The notes: a model not told the origin generated them from the sequence alone. 64,000 nucleotides of DNA from CAVQWT01 sp963717705 (GCA_963717705.1 CAVQWT010000006.1:124001-188000); one strand, 5' to 3'. Positions 32,651 to 46,651 are shown, numbered from the stretch's first letter. Translations and numbers: made by a program.

Positions 32651-34015
32651 CTAGAGCGGCGCGCCGGCCGCGGACGCGATGGTGTCGGCCAGCGCCTCGG
32701 CCGCCCTATCGGCGAGGGCGCGCTCGCGCGCCTCGACCATCACGCGCAGCACCGGCTCGGTGCCCGACGGGCGCAGCAGCACCCGGCCCGCGTCCCCCAG
32801 CGCCGCGACCGCCGTGCGCTCCGCCGAGCGGACCGTCGTGCTCGCGGTCCAGTCCCAGCCACGCCGGACCGGCACGTTGATGAGGCGCTGCGGAAACAGC
32901 GTCACACCCGCCGTCGCGGCGGCCAGCGTCGACTTGCGCTCGACCAGCGCGCGCAGCACCGCCAGCGCCGCGACGATCGCGTCGCCGGTCGTGTGCTTGT
33001 CGAGGCAAAGCAGGTGGCCCGAGTTCTCGCCGCCGAGCTGCCAGCCCTTCGCCACCATCCGCTCGAGCACGTAGCGGTCGCCGACCTTCGCGCGCTCGAG
33101 CGGGATGGACTCGCGGGACAGTGCCTGCTCGAGACCCAGGTTGGTCATCAGCGTGCCCACCACGCCGCCGCTGAGCGCGCCGCGCCGCCGGTAGTCCATC
33201 GCGATGACGTACAGGAGTTCGTCGCCGTCGTAGATGCGCCCCTCGCGGTCGACCATGATCAGCCGGTCGCCGTCGCCGTCGAGCGCGATGCCGACGTCGG
33301 CGCCGTGCTCGACGACGGCGTGGGCGAGCGCCTGCGGATGGGTGGCGCCCACGCCGGCGTTGATGTTGAGGCCATCGGGTTCGGCGCCGATGATCACCAT
33401 CTCCGCGCCGAGCTCGTGGAACACCGGCGGGGCGACGTGGTAGCCGGCGCCGTGCGCGCAGTCGATGACGATCTTCCAGCCCTTGAGGTCGAGATCCGAC
33501 GGAAAGGTGCCCTTGCAGAACTCGATGTACCGGCCGGCCGCGTCCTCGATGCGCCGCGCCTTGCCGAGTTCCGCCGACGGCACGCAGGCGAGCGGCAGCG
33601 CCATGGCCGCCTCGATCGCGTGCTCGGTCGCGTCGGGAAGCTTGGCGCCGGAGCCGGAAAAGAACTTGATTCCGTTGTCGTCGTACGGGTTGTGCGATGC
33701 GCTGATGACGATGCCGGCGTCCAGCCGCAGCGCCCGGGTGAGGTAGGCGATGCCCGGCGTGGGCAGCGGCCCGCACAGCAGGACGTCGACCCCCGCCGCC
33801 GACAGGCCGGCCTCCAGCGCCGCCTCGAGCAGGTAGCCGGAGATCCGCGTGTCCTTGCCGATCAGCACCGCCGGGTGGCCGCCGGCGCGGCGCGTGTCGG
33901 CGGCCAGCACCCGGCCCGCGGCCCAGCCCAGCTTGAGCACCAGCTCCGGCGTGATCGGCGGCTCGCCGACCAGTCCCCGCACCCCGTCGGTACCGAAATA
34001 GTGCCGCTCCGTCAT
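32651..34015 (-). CDS. glmM: Phosphoglucosamine mutase GlmM
   Basis: Interconverts glucosamine-6-phosphate and glucosamine-1-phosphate for UDP-GlcNAc and cell-wall synthesis. The 454-residue product has the N-terminal YFGTDGVRG signature. The phospho-serine loop is GIVISASHNPYDDNG, the metal loop is ALDGDGDRLIMVD, and the sugar-binding GGENSGH and C-terminal RPSGTEPVLRVMVEA follow. It is directly downstream of folP (16-base gap), completing the common proteobacterial order ftsH-folP-glmM. Confidence 0.97.
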   Translation of the reverse strand: MTERHYFGTDGVRGLVGEPPITPELVLKLGWAAGRVLAADTRRAGGHPAVLIGKDTRISGYLLEAALEAGLSAAGVDVLLCGPLPTPGIAYLTRALRLDAGIVISASHNPYDDNGIKFFSGSGAKLPDATEHAIEAAMALPLACVPSAELGKARRIEDAAGRYIEFCKGTFPSDLDLKGWKIVIDCAHGAGYHVAPPVFHELGAEMVIIGAEPDGLNINAGVGATHPQALAHAVVEHGADVGIALDGDGDRLIMVDREGRIYDGDELLYVIAMDYRRRGALSGGVVGTLMTNLGLEQALSRESIPLERAKVGDRYVLERMVAKGWQLGGENSGHLLCLDKHTTGDAIVAALAVLRALVERKSTLAAATAGVTLFPQRLINVPVRRGWDWTASTTVRSAERTAVAALGDAGRVLLRPSGTEPVLRVMVEARERALADRAAEALADTIASAAGAPL

Positions 34016-34031
34016 CGCGCGCCTCGTGTCG

Positions 34032-34870
34032 TCATGCCGAGCCCGTCCCCATGCCTGCCGCCGACCAGACCTTCAGCGCGTCGACCGTCTCGCGCACGTC
34101 GTGGACGCGGACGACCGCCGCACCGCGGGCGACCGCGGCCAGCGCCGCGGCGACGCTGGCCGCCATCCGCTCGCCGACCGGGCGGCCGGTCAGCGCGCCC
34201 AGCATCGACTTGCGCGACAGGCCCGCCAGCACCGGATAGCCGGTTGCCGCCAGCGAATGCAGCGCGCGCAGCAGGGAAACATTATGCGCCAGCGACTTGC
34301 CGAAGCCGAAGCCGGGATCGAGCAGGATCCGGTCGTGCGCGATGCCCGCCGCCTCGCATGCCGCGGCGCGGGCCACGAGGAACGCGCGGACCTCGGCGAC
34401 GACGTCGGCGTATTCCGGGGCCTCCTGCATCGTCTGCGGCGCGCCGCGCATGTGCATCAGGCACACCGCGGCGCCGCTGGCCGCCACCACGTCCAGCGCG
34501 CCCGGCGCCGCAAGTGCGCGGACGTCGTTGATCATCGTCGCGCCGGCGGCGATCGCGGCGCGCATGACGCCGGGCTTCATCGTGTCGACGCTGACGATCG
34601 CACCGTCGGCGGCCATGGCCTCGACCACCGGCAGGATGCGCGCGAGCTCGTCGCGCTCGGTCACCGGCGCGGCGCCGGGTCGCGTCGACTCGCCGCCGAT
34701 GTCGAGAATGTCCGCGCCGTCGGCCAGCAGTGCCCGCGCGTGGGCAATCGCCGCCGCCGCGTCGGGATGGCGCCCGCCGTCGGCGAACGAATCGGGGGTG
34801 ACGTTGACGATCCCCATCACGCGCGGCCGATCGAGCGGCAGCGCGCGGGGACCGCAGCGAAGGACCTGGC

Positions 34871-34874
<4 letters not shown>
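34032..34874 (-). CDS. folP: Dihydropteroate synthase FolP, probable CTG start
   Basis: Joins p-aminobenzoate to dihydropterin pyrophosphate in folate synthesis; target of sulfonamides. Motifs are RPRVMGIVNVTPDSFADGG, DIGGESTRPGA, MINDVRAL, LLDPGFGFGKS and the C-terminal RVHDVRETVDALK. There is no ATG, GTG or TTG that keeps the first beta-strand; the GTG/ATG at RPRVM would delete it. A CTG at 34874 overlaps the ftsH TGA (CTGA) and gives 18 residues before VMGIVN, close to the 16 in E. coli. The product is 280 residues. It is coupled to ftsH and followed by glmM. Confidence 0.92.
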
Positions 34875-36757
<1,883 letters not shown>

Positions 36758-36932
36758 AGTGACTCCTCGCGGCGGCGCATTCGGGGCCCGCCGCCCACCC
36801 CTTGGTTCCCGGCGTCCACACCGCCGGGGATTGCCGTGCCGATCCGCCCCGAAGGGCGGGCCCAACTTCTCATTTTAGCCCGTTGCGGTGCATTTCGGGG
36901 GTCCGGCCGGCGTGGACACCTTCGCCCGGGTC

Positions 36933-37598
36933 TCAAAGCGGGTGATCGACCGTGCCGCCGCGGATTCGCTTGCCGACCAGAAAGACCTCGCGGCTGCGGT
37001 CGCGCGAGGCCTTTGGCTTGCGCACGTAGACCTTGTCGAAATGCCCCTGCATCGCCCGCTGGAATTCCGGGAAACCCTCCCCCTGGAACATCTTGACCAC
37101 CAGATCGCCGCCGGGTTGCAGCCACAGCACGGCAAATTCGAGGGCCAGTTCGGCCAGATGGATCGACCGTGCCTGGTCAGCCGACTCCACACCCGAGAGA
37201 TTGGGGGCCATGTCCGATAGCACAAGGTCTGCCTTGCGGCCGCCCAGCGCGTCGGCGAGCGCCGCCAGCGCCGCATCCTCGCGGAAATCGGCCTGCAGGA
37301 ACTGCACGCCGGCGACCGGGGTCATTTCCAGCAGGTCGATGGCGATGATCCTGCCCCGGTCCCCGAGCCGCTCGCGCAGGACCTGCGCCCAGCTCCCGGG
37401 CGCCGCGCCGAGGTCGACGACCGTCATTCCCGGGCGCAGCAGCTGGTCCTTCTCGGCCAGCTCCAGCAGCTTGAACGCCGCCCGGGACCGGTATCCGCGC
37501 CGCTGCGCCTCCTTTACCCAGTGGTCGTTGACGTGTTCCTGCATCCACGCCTTGCCGAACCGGTGCTTCTTCTTCGACGGATTGAGCGGACCCGCCAC
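36933..37598 (-). CDS. rlmE: 23S rRNA (uridine-2552-2'-O)-methyltransferase RlmE
   Basis: Methylates U2552 in the ribosomal A-loop, a heat-shock-linked step in 50S maturation. The 221-residue protein has the SAM motif VVDLGAAPGSW. The catalytic K-D-K-E set lies in YRSRAAFKLLE, DLVLSDMAPNLSG, GGDLVVKMFQG and SREVFLVG. The N-terminus is basic (SKKKHRFGKAW). It is followed by ftsH on the same strand, the usual ftsJ-ftsH order. Confidence 0.95.
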   Translation of the reverse strand: MAGPLNPSKKKHRFGKAWMQEHVNDHWVKEAQRRGYRSRAAFKLLELAEKDQLLRPGMTVVDLGAAPGSWAQVLRERLGDRGRIIAIDLLEMTPVAGVQFLQADFREDAALAALADALGGRKADLVLSDMAPNLSGVESADQARSIHLAELALEFAVLWLQPGGDLVVKMFQGEGFPEFQRAMQGHFDKVYVRKPKASRDRSREVFLVGKRIRGGTVDHPL

Positions 37599-37612
37599 GT
37601 CAGGGAGTCATT

Positions 37613-38326
37613 TCAGCCGAATATCCGGAACAGGTTGGTGGCCAGCACGATGAGCACGATCACGACCAGCGCGGCGATGATGGCGTTCTGCGTCGCGCGG
37701 GTCTCGCCATGGTAGACCAGCAGCTCGTCGGCAAGTTCGGCGAGTTGCGCGTTGGTGGCCGGCGATTCCGCGGCGTCGAGCCCGGGCAGCGGAAACTCCG
37801 GGCCCTGTCCTGGCGCCACCGGCTCGGCCATCGCGACGGCCACCGGCAGGATCGCCACGAAGTTGGTCACCGGCAGAATGCGGAAAGCCGTGGTGTCCCA
37901 CTGCTTGATCCGTCGGCCGCGGCGGGTGACGTGCGTCAGGCCGCGGGTGCCGCGGCCGACCGTCCGGACGCCGGCGTCGACGAAGAACCGGGCGGGCAGC
38001 CGCCCCGCCAGCGCGAGCTTGAACAGCGTGTCGAACTTGTCCTGCGCCATCGAGATGTTGATCTGGAACTTCGCCGGCTCGCTGCTGGCGCCGCCGCTGC
38101 CGCCGTTGACGTAGACGAGGGTGCCGGACGCGCGGCCCTCGGCGCGGCCCTGGAACCCGGGATGCTCGCGGATGCGCAGCACGCCGACGAGGCGTTCGAG
38201 CGCCTCGCCGTTGGCGAGCTCGACGCCATCACCCTGGGTGACGACGACGCGCATGACCAGCACGCTGGCCTTGCCCTGTTCGACGACCAGGCGGGCTTTG
38301 AGGGGAGTGAAACAGACGAGCGGCAT
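37613..38326 (-). CDS. Hypothetical protein with C-terminal membrane anchor
   Basis: A 237-residue protein that I cannot assign to a named family. The N-terminal 150 or so residues look like a beta-rich cytoplasmic domain (LVCFTPLKARLVVEQGKASVLVMRVVV). A hydrophobic stretch near residues 160-170 follows, and the last 25 residues form a membrane span (AALVVIVLIVLATNLFRIFG), so it is tail-anchored. The start at 38326 was taken because MPLVCFTPLKARL begins the ordered region. It lies 14 bases upstream of rlmE on the same strand, so it may be co-transcribed with rlmE and ftsH. Confidence 0.6.
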   Translation of the reverse strand: MPLVCFTPLKARLVVEQGKASVLVMRVVVTQGDGVELANGEALERLVGVLRIREHPGFQGRAEGRASGTLVYVNGGSGGASSEPAKFQINISMAQDKFDTLFKLALAGRLPARFFVDAGVRTVGRGTRGLTHVTRRGRRIKQWDTTAFRILPVTNFVAILPVAVAMAEPVAPGQGPEFPLPGLDAAESPATNAQLAELADELLVYHGETRATQNAIIAALVVIVLIVLATNLFRIFG

Positions 38327-38520
38327 GCGCCGTTGGTTGGTTGTCGTCGCTGACGGCGACCGCGGTCCGTGGAGGTGATGGTTCGCCCGCAGCCTCGACC
38401 GTGCGGGTCTCCAATGGTCGCCGGAATCGCGGCGCAGGGGAAGCCCGCCGGTCGGCAAACGGGACCGCACTCGCATCGCGAATGCACTTTCGCGACACCC
38501 GTGTGGTGTACATTTCGCCC

Positions 38521-39297
38521 ATGGAAAGCACGCTCACCCCCGCCCGGCGCCGCGAGCTCCGCGCCGCTGCTCACCACCTCCATCCGGTGGTCGCCATCGG
38601 CCAGCACGGCCTCACGCCCGCGGTGCTGCACGAGATCGACGTCGCGCTCGCCGCGCACGAGCTGGTCAAGATCCGCGTCTTCAACGAAGACCGCGCCGAA
38701 CGCGAAAACATGCTTGCGCGCGTCTGCGCGGAACTCGACGCCCTGCCGGTACAGCACCTCGGCAAGATGCTGATCCTCTGGCGCGCGAAGCCAGTCGCCG
38801 CGAAACCGTCCGCCCGGGCGACGCCGAAGGCCGAGCCCCCGACGACGAAACGCAGCAAGGCGAAGGACAAGCCCGCGGCCGGGAAGCCTTCCGGCAAGCC
38901 GGGCGCGAAGAAGGCCCCGGGCGGCCGCGCGGCCACCCCCAGGGCACGAACGATCCCCAAGCCGGCGGGCGGGCGCACCGGCGCACAGTGGAGTGCCGCC
39001 GGCGCGGCCGCCAAGCGCGGCGGATCCGGGGCCGGGGCCGGGCGCACCACCGCCGGCCCGGGTGCGAAGCGCACGACCGCAGGCCCGGGTGCGAAGCGCA
39101 CGACGGCCGGCCCCGCGACGAAGCGCACGACCGCCGGCGCCGGGGCGAAGCGCACTTCAGCCGGACCGGCGGGTACGCGCGGCGCGACCGCGACGGTGGC
39201 CAGGCGCACGGCCGCAGGCCCCGGCACGCGGCGCACTGGCACCGCTGCCGCCTCCGCACCGCCCGCCGCCGCCCGGCGACGCCGCGCCCGGACCTGA
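38521..39297 (+). CDS. yhbY: YhbY-family CRM-domain RNA-binding protein with long basic repeat tail
   Basis: The N-terminal 95 or so residues are a CRM/YhbY domain (LTPARRRELRAAAHHLHPVV, then the GxxG-like IGQHGLT, and KMLILWRAK at its end), associated with the 50S ribosomal subunit. The remaining 165 residues are a disordered Lys/Arg/Ala/Pro/Gly tail with repeated KRTTAGPGA units (39043-39177). E. coli YhbY is only 97 residues. The start at 38521 was chosen by family alignment; an in-frame ATG 42 bases upstream exists. It is divergent from the rlmE-ftsH group, the typical location of yhbY. Confidence 0.88.
   Translation: MESTLTPARRRELRAAAHHLHPVVAIGQHGLTPAVLHEIDVALAAHELVKIRVFNEDRAERENMLARVCAELDALPVQHLGKMLILWRAKPVAAKPSARATPKAEPPTTKRSKAKDKPAAGKPSGKPGAKKAPGGRAATPRARTIPKPAGGRTGAQWSAAGAAAKRGGSGAGAGRTTAGPGAKRTTAGPGAKRTTAGPATKRTTAGAGAKRTSAGPAGTRGATATVARRTAAGPGTRRTGTAAASAPPAAARRRRART
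39043..39177. repeat. 27-bp tandem repeat in yhbY tail
   Basis: Five consecutive 27-base units, in frame, each beginning CGCAC and encoding a nine-residue R-T-T-A-G-P-G-A-K type peptide; the last unit has diverged. Because the unit is a multiple of three, copy-number change would alter only the tail length. Confidence 0.85.
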
Positions 39298-39334
39298 TCG
39301 CGACGCAAGGGGCCCGGCCGGCGCACGCCCCGCG

Positions 39335-40231
39335 ATGACCCCGTCCCGCCGCCCGCTCGACGCGACCGCCGCCGGCGCGATGATCGTGCTGTGCGCGCTG
39401 TGGGGCTTCCAGCAGGTCGCGATCAAGCTCGCGGCGCCGGCGGTGCCGCTGCTGCTGCAGGGCGCGATCCGCTCGGCCGCCGCGACGCTGCTGGTCCTGG
39501 CCTGGGCGCGCTGGCGCGGCATCGCGCTGTGGCAGCGCGACGGCGCGCTCGCTCCCGGGCTCGTCGCCGGGGTGCTGTTCGCCGTCGAGTTCGCGCTGAT
39601 CTACGCCGGACTCGCGCACACGACGGCGGCGCGCATGGTGGTGTTCCTCTACCTTGCCCCATGCCTGACCGCACTCGGCCTGTCGTGGTTCGTGCCCGGC
39701 GAACGCCTCGCCCCGGCGCAATGGGCCGGCGTCGCGCTGGCGTTCGCCGGCCTTGCCGTGGCGTTCGGCGACGGCTTCGCGGCGCCCGGCCGCGCGACCC
39801 TGCGCGGCGACGCGATGGGGGTCCTGGCGGCGGTCGGCTGGGCGGCGACGACGGTGCTGATCCGCGCGACGCCGCTGGCGGCGGTCAGCGCGACCCGCAC
39901 GCTGTTCTACCAGCTCGCCGTGTCGGCGGCGCTGCTGCCGCTGTTCTCCCTCGTGGCCGGCGAAGGCGGCGTCGCGGTGTGGACCCCGCTTGCCGTCGCG
40001 AGCCTCGTCTACCAGTCGGCCATCGTCGCGTTCGCGAGCTACCTGACGTGGTTCTGGCTGCTGACGAAATACCTGGCCGGGCGCCTGGCGGTGTTCTCGT
40101 TCCTTGCGCCGCTGTTCGGCGTCGCCTTCGGCCACGCCGTGCTCGGCGACCCGCTCAGCCCCGCGTTCATCGCGGCGGCCGCGCTGGTCGGCGCCGGCAT
40201 CGCGCTGGTCAACCTGCGCCGCGCGGCCTAG
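39335..40231 (+). CDS. EamA/DMT-superfamily transporter
   Basis: Inner-membrane metabolite exporter of the drug/metabolite transporter superfamily; substrate unknown. The 298-residue product contains about ten hydrophobic helices arranged as two EamA repeats. The first begins AMIVLCALWGFQQVAIKL, the second AMGVLAAVGWAATTVLIRAT, and it ends GAGIALVNLRRAA. It lies 37 bases after yhbY. Its TAG stop shares the four bases CTAG with the greA stop on the opposite strand. Confidence 0.9.
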   Translation: MTPSRRPLDATAAGAMIVLCALWGFQQVAIKLAAPAVPLLLQGAIRSAAATLLVLAWARWRGIALWQRDGALAPGLVAGVLFAVEFALIYAGLAHTTAARMVVFLYLAPCLTALGLSWFVPGERLAPAQWAGVALAFAGLAVAFGDGFAAPGRATLRGDAMGVLAAVGWAATTVLIRATPLAAVSATRTLFYQLAVSAALLPLFSLVAGEGGVAVWTPLAVASLVYQSAIVAFASYLTWFWLLTKYLAGRLAVFSFLAPLFGVAFGHAVLGDPLSPAFIAAAALVGAGIALVNLRRAA

Positions 40232-40704
40232 GCGAAGCGGACGTCGAGGATGTCGTAGTGGCGCACGCCGGCGGGCGCCTGCACGTCGACGGTGTCGCCG
40301 GCTTCCTTGCCGATCAGCGCCCGGGCGATCGGAGAGGACACCGAGATCTTCCCGTGCTTCAGGTCGGCCTCGTCGTCGCCGACGATCTGGTAGGTCACGT
40401 GGTCGCCGCTTTCGTGGTCCTCGAGCTCGACGGTGGCGCCGAACACGACGCGCCCGTCGGCCTCGATCGTCGACGGATCGATGACCTGCGCGTTGGCGAG
40501 CTTGGCCTCGACCTCGCTGATCCTGCCCTCGATGAAGCCCTGGCGCTCCTTCGCGGCGTCGTAATCGGCGTTCTCGGACAGGTCGCCATGCGAGCGCGCC
40601 TCGGCGATCGCCTGAATCACCGCCGGCCGGTCGACGGTCTTCAGCCGGTGCAGCTCGGTCTTGAGGCGCTCGGCGCCGGCTACGGTCATCGGGATTCTGG
40701 CCAT
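40228..40704 (-). CDS. greA: Transcription elongation factor GreA
   Basis: Rescues backtracked RNA polymerase by stimulating transcript cleavage. The 158-residue product has the N-terminal coiled coil with the tip acidic pair in ARSHGDLSENADYDAAKE, and the C-terminal FKBP-like domain (GKISVSSPIARALIGKEAGD). The start MARIPMTVAG at 40704 matches family N-termini. It follows carB by 79 bases on the same strand, as in many proteobacteria where carAB-greA is one transcript. Confidence 0.96.
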   Translation of the reverse strand: MARIPMTVAGAERLKTELHRLKTVDRPAVIQAIAEARSHGDLSENADYDAAKERQGFIEGRISEVEAKLANAQVIDPSTIEADGRVVFGATVELEDHESGDHVTYQIVGDDEADLKHGKISVSSPIARALIGKEAGDTVDVQAPAGVRHYDILDVRFA

Positions 40705-40783
40705 CGTCGTCTTGAATGAATCGGCCGGAAGCGGTTCGCCGCCTCCGGCCTGCGGTTGATCGGAATGCGTGCGGGACCCGCCG

Positions 40784-43990
<3,207 letters not shown>

Positions 43991-43993
43991 GGC

Positions 43994-45163
43994 CTACTTC
44001 TGTTCCATCAGCTTCACGAACCGGTCGAAGAGATACGCGACGTCGTGCGGTCCCGGGCTCGCCTCGGGATGCCCCTGGAAGCCGAACGCGGGCCGGTCGG
44101 TGCGCGCGATCCCCTGCAGGCTGCCGTCGAACAGCGACACGTGGGTCACGCGCACGTTCGCAGGCAGCGACGCGGGGTCGACGGCGAAGCCGTGGTTCTG
44201 GCTGGTGATGTGGACCTGGCCGGTGTCCTTGTCGAGCACCGGGTGATTCGCGCCGTGGTGGCCGAACTTCATCTTGACCGTGCGGGCTCCCGACGCGAGG
44301 CCCAGCAGTTGGTGGCCGAGGCAGATGCCGAAGGTCGGGACGCCGGCGTCGACCAGCGTCCGGATCGCCTCGATCGCGTAGTCGCAGGGCTCGGGGTCGC
44401 CCGGGCCGTTGGACAGGAAGACGCCGTCGGGCGCGAGCGCCTGCACCGCGGCGGCCGGCGTCGTCGCGGGCACGACCGTCAGGCGGCAGCCGCGCGCGGC
44501 GAGCATGCGCAGGATGTTGTGCTTGACGCCGAAATCGTAGGCGATCACGTGGAAGCGGGGGGACGGCGGCGCGCCGTGGCCCTCGCCGAGAGCCCAGACG
44601 CCGCCCGTCCAGGGGTACGGCTCGCGGCAGGTGACGACGCGGGCGAGGTCCTGCCCCGCCATGCTCGGCGCCGCGCCGGCGCGACGGACGGCGTCGGCGA
44701 TCGCGGCGTCGTCGAGCGCGCCGCCGGCGACGATGCAGCCGTTCTGCGCGCCCCGCTCGCGGAGCACCCGCGTCAGCTGGCGGGTGTCGAGGTCGGCGAT
44801 GCCGACGATGCCGTTGCCGACGAGCCAGGTCGAGAGATCTCCGGTCGCGCGGAAATTGGAGACGACGCGCGACAGGTCGCGGATCACCAGCCCCTTGGCG
44901 CTGGGCCGCGCCGATTCGGCGTCCTCCGGATTGACGCCGACATTGCCGATGTGCGGGTACGTGAGCGTGACGATCTGCCCGGCGTAGGACGGGTCAGTCA
45001 GGATTTCCTGGTAACCCGTCATCGCCGTGTTGAACACGACCTCGCCGGTCGCGTGACCGGCGGCGCCGATCGAACGGCCGGCGAAGACGGTGCCGTCCGC
45101 CAGCGCGAGGGCCGCCGGAACGGCCGGGGCGAACAGCGGGGCGCGGGCAACGGACGCGGTCAT
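43994..45163 (-). CDS. carA: Carbamoyl-phosphate synthase small subunit CarA
   Basis: Glutamine amidotransferase subunit that delivers ammonia to CarB. The 389-residue protein has the N-terminal domain (ALADGTVFAGRSIGA, GEVVFNTAMTGYQEILTDPSY) and a class I GATase domain. The catalytic Cys lies in GICLGHQLLG, with His and Glu in QGHPEASPGPHD. The start at 45163 was chosen by family length; the frame is open to 45256, but that extension contains the leader hairpin and is not conserved. Its promoter and hairpin lie at 45223-45297. Confidence 0.97.
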   Translation of the reverse strand: MTASVARAPLFAPAVPAALALADGTVFAGRSIGAAGHATGEVVFNTAMTGYQEILTDPSYAGQIVTLTYPHIGNVGVNPEDAESARPSAKGLVIRDLSRVVSNFRATGDLSTWLVGNGIVGIADLDTRQLTRVLRERGAQNGCIVAGGALDDAAIADAVRRAGAAPSMAGQDLARVVTCREPYPWTGGVWALGEGHGAPPSPRFHVIAYDFGVKHNILRMLAARGCRLTVVPATTPAAAVQALAPDGVFLSNGPGDPEPCDYAIEAIRTLVDAGVPTFGICLGHQLLGLASGARTVKMKFGHHGANHPVLDKDTGQVHITSQNHGFAVDPASLPANVRVTHVSLFDGSLQGIARTDRPAFGFQGHPEASPGPHDVAYLFDRFVKLMEQK

Positions 45164-45222
45164 GGCGGCAGGCTTAGAGGCGGAGAATGGGCACCCCTTG
45201 CGGGGCGGTCCGGACATGGAAA

Positions 45223-45253
45223 GCGGGAACGTCTGCGCGCAGCACGTTCCCGC
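45223..45253 (-). promoter_or_regulatory. Leader hairpin in the carAB 5' region
   Basis: A perfect 10-bp inverted repeat (GCGGGAACGT and complement) encloses an 11-base loop that is itself nearly palindromic (CTGCG/CGCAG). It begins about 8 bases after the predicted transcription start and 60 bases before the carA ATG, and is followed by TTTCC. It could act as an attenuator, a repressor site or an mRNA stabiliser; the sequence alone does not decide. Confidence 0.5.
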
Positions 45254-45267
45254 CATCGAGTCGACGA

Positions 45268-45297
45268 ATTATACCCCGCGCCGGGCGGGACCGACAA
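45268..45297 (-). promoter_or_regulatory. Predicted carAB promoter
   Basis: On the minus strand a perfect TATAAT (45268-45273) is preceded after 18 bases by TTGTCG (45292-45297, three of six). It is located between dapB and carA and would give a leader of about 100 bases. Confidence 0.55.
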
Positions 45298-45306
45298 CCC
45301 GCCGGA

Positions 45307-46119
45307 TCAGGCGAAGCCGAGCACGTCGCGCATGTCGAACAGCCCGGCCCGCCCGTCGGCGCGGCACGCCGCCGCATAGCGCGCGGCGCGCAGCGCGCCG
45401 GCGGCGAAGTTCCCGCGCGACGCCGCCTTGTGCGTGAGTTCGACCCGCTCCCCGGCGCCGGCGAAGATCACCGTGTGCTCGCCGACGACGTCGCCCCCGC
45501 GCAGCGTCGCGAAGCCGATGGCGTTCGCCGGCCGCTCGCCGGTGACGCCCTGCCGCGCGTACACCGCGCAGTCGGCCAGCCGTCGTCCGGCACCGGCCGC
45601 CGCCGCCTCGCCTAGGCGCAGCGCGGTGCCCGAGGGCGCGTCGACCTTGTGGCGATGGTGCATCTCGACGATCTCGATGTCGTAGTCGACCGCCAGCCGG
45701 CGGGCGGCCTCCTCGACCAGCGCGATCAGCACGTTGACGCCGACGCTCATGTTGGGCGCGAACACGACGGGAACCGTGCGCGCGTGCGCGGCCAGCGCGT
45801 CTTTCTGCGCGGCGTCGAGGCCGGTGGTGCCGACGACCGCGGCGACCCCCGCGCGCGCGCAGGCCGCGACGTGCGCGAGCGTGCCCTCGGGCCGGGTGAA
45901 GTCGATCAGGACGTCGGCAGCGGCGAGCGCCGCGGCGACGTCGCTGCCCACCGTCACCCCGGTCGCGCGGCCGAAACGCTCGCCCGCGTCGCGGCCGACG
46001 AAGGGACTGGACGCGACGTCGAGCGCCGCGCCGAGCCGCAGGTCGGAGGCGGCAAGCGTCGCCTCGATCAGCGCCTGTCCCATCCGCCCGCCGGCGCCGG
46101 CGATCGCCACGCGCGTCAT
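45307..46119 (-). CDS. dapB: 4-hydroxy-tetrahydrodipicolinate reductase DapB
   Basis: NAD(P)H-dependent step in lysine and diaminopimelate synthesis. The 270-residue product has the Rossmann motif VAIAGAGGRMGQ at the start, VLIDFTRPEGTLAH, the active-site HHRHKVDAPSGTAL and the C-terminal THKAASRGNFAAGAL. The ATG overlaps the bamE stop (46116-46119, ATGA). Next on the strand is carA, behind its own promoter. Confidence 0.97.
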   Translation of the reverse strand: MTRVAIAGAGGRMGQALIEATLAASDLRLGAALDVASSPFVGRDAGERFGRATGVTVGSDVAAALAAADVLIDFTRPEGTLAHVAACARAGVAAVVGTTGLDAAQKDALAAHARTVPVVFAPNMSVGVNVLIALVEEAARRLAVDYDIEIVEMHHRHKVDAPSGTALRLGEAAAAGAGRRLADCAVYARQGVTGERPANAIGFATLRGGDVVGEHTVIFAGAGERVELTHKAASRGNFAAGALRAARYAAACRADGRAGLFDMRDVLGFA

Positions 46120-46622
46120 CGCGGATCGCGGAACAGGTCGACGAACCAGGTCAGCACGCCGCGGTCGTCGGCCGACGGCAGCTGGCCGATCGAGCGCTCG
46201 GCCGCGAGGCGATTGAGCTCCATCGCGGATGGCGGCATCTCGTCGCCTTCCCACCGCGCGAGCTTGTCGTCGACGAAGAACACGGCGAATCGCCGCTGCT
46301 CGCGGACGACCCCCTGGCGGGCGAACAGGTAGACGTAGTCCCAGCGGTTGTCGCGGAAGGCGCTGGTGACGAGCGGCGTGCCGAGGACGGCGCGGACCTG
46401 CACGCGGGTCTGGCCGACCTTCAGGCGGTCGACCATGTCCTGCGACAGCATGTTGCCCTGGTTGATGTCGATCTTGAACACGCCGAACTGCTCGATCGCC
46501 GGGATGTAGGTGTTGATGGTCGAGCAGCCGCCGGCGGCGAGCGCGGCGGCCAGCGGCAACACCAACCGGAGGCGTGCGCCTGCAGGGAGCGGAAAGCGGC
46601 GGGGGGGGCGAAATCGTGGCAC
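46116..46622 (-). CDS. bamE: Outer membrane protein assembly factor BamE
   Basis: Small lipoprotein of the BAM complex that stabilises BamA-BamD. The 168-residue product has a lipobox LAAGGC (Cys near residue 33). The SmpA/OmlA fold follows with DINQGNMLSQDMVDRLKVGQ, VLGTPLVTSAFRDNRWDYVY and FFVDDKLARWEGDEMP. The start is uncertain: a GTG at 46622 gives an unusually long Arg-rich n-region, and a TTG nearer the signal core is also possible. It is divergent from fur, as in many betaproteobacteria. Confidence 0.93.
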   Translation of the reverse strand: MPRFRPPRRFPLPAGARLRLVLPLAAALAAGGCSTINTYIPAIEQFGVFKIDINQGNMLSQDMVDRLKVGQTRVQVRAVLGTPLVTSAFRDNRWDYVYLFARQGVVREQRRFAVFFVDDKLARWEGDEMPPSAMELNRLAAERSIGQLPSADDRGVLTWFVDLFRDPR

Positions 46623-46651
46623 GAGTCTGGCCGTTTGCGGAATGACCCACT

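Noticed and set aside
30671..34531. A 1286-codon plus-strand open frame opposite relA, glmM and folP.
   Set aside because: It has the same antisense low-complexity composition; the genes on the other strand have full catalytic motifs.
37613..38326. Reading the tail-anchored hypothetical as part of a mobile or defence cassette.
   Set aside because: It sits within the conserved yhbY-rlmE-ftsH neighbourhood with the same base composition, and no transposase, nuclease or toxin motifs are near.
45164..45256. N-terminal extension of CarA from an ATG at 45256.
   Set aside because: The 31 extra residues overlap the leader hairpin and are not part of the CarA family; the ATG at 45163 fits known lengths.
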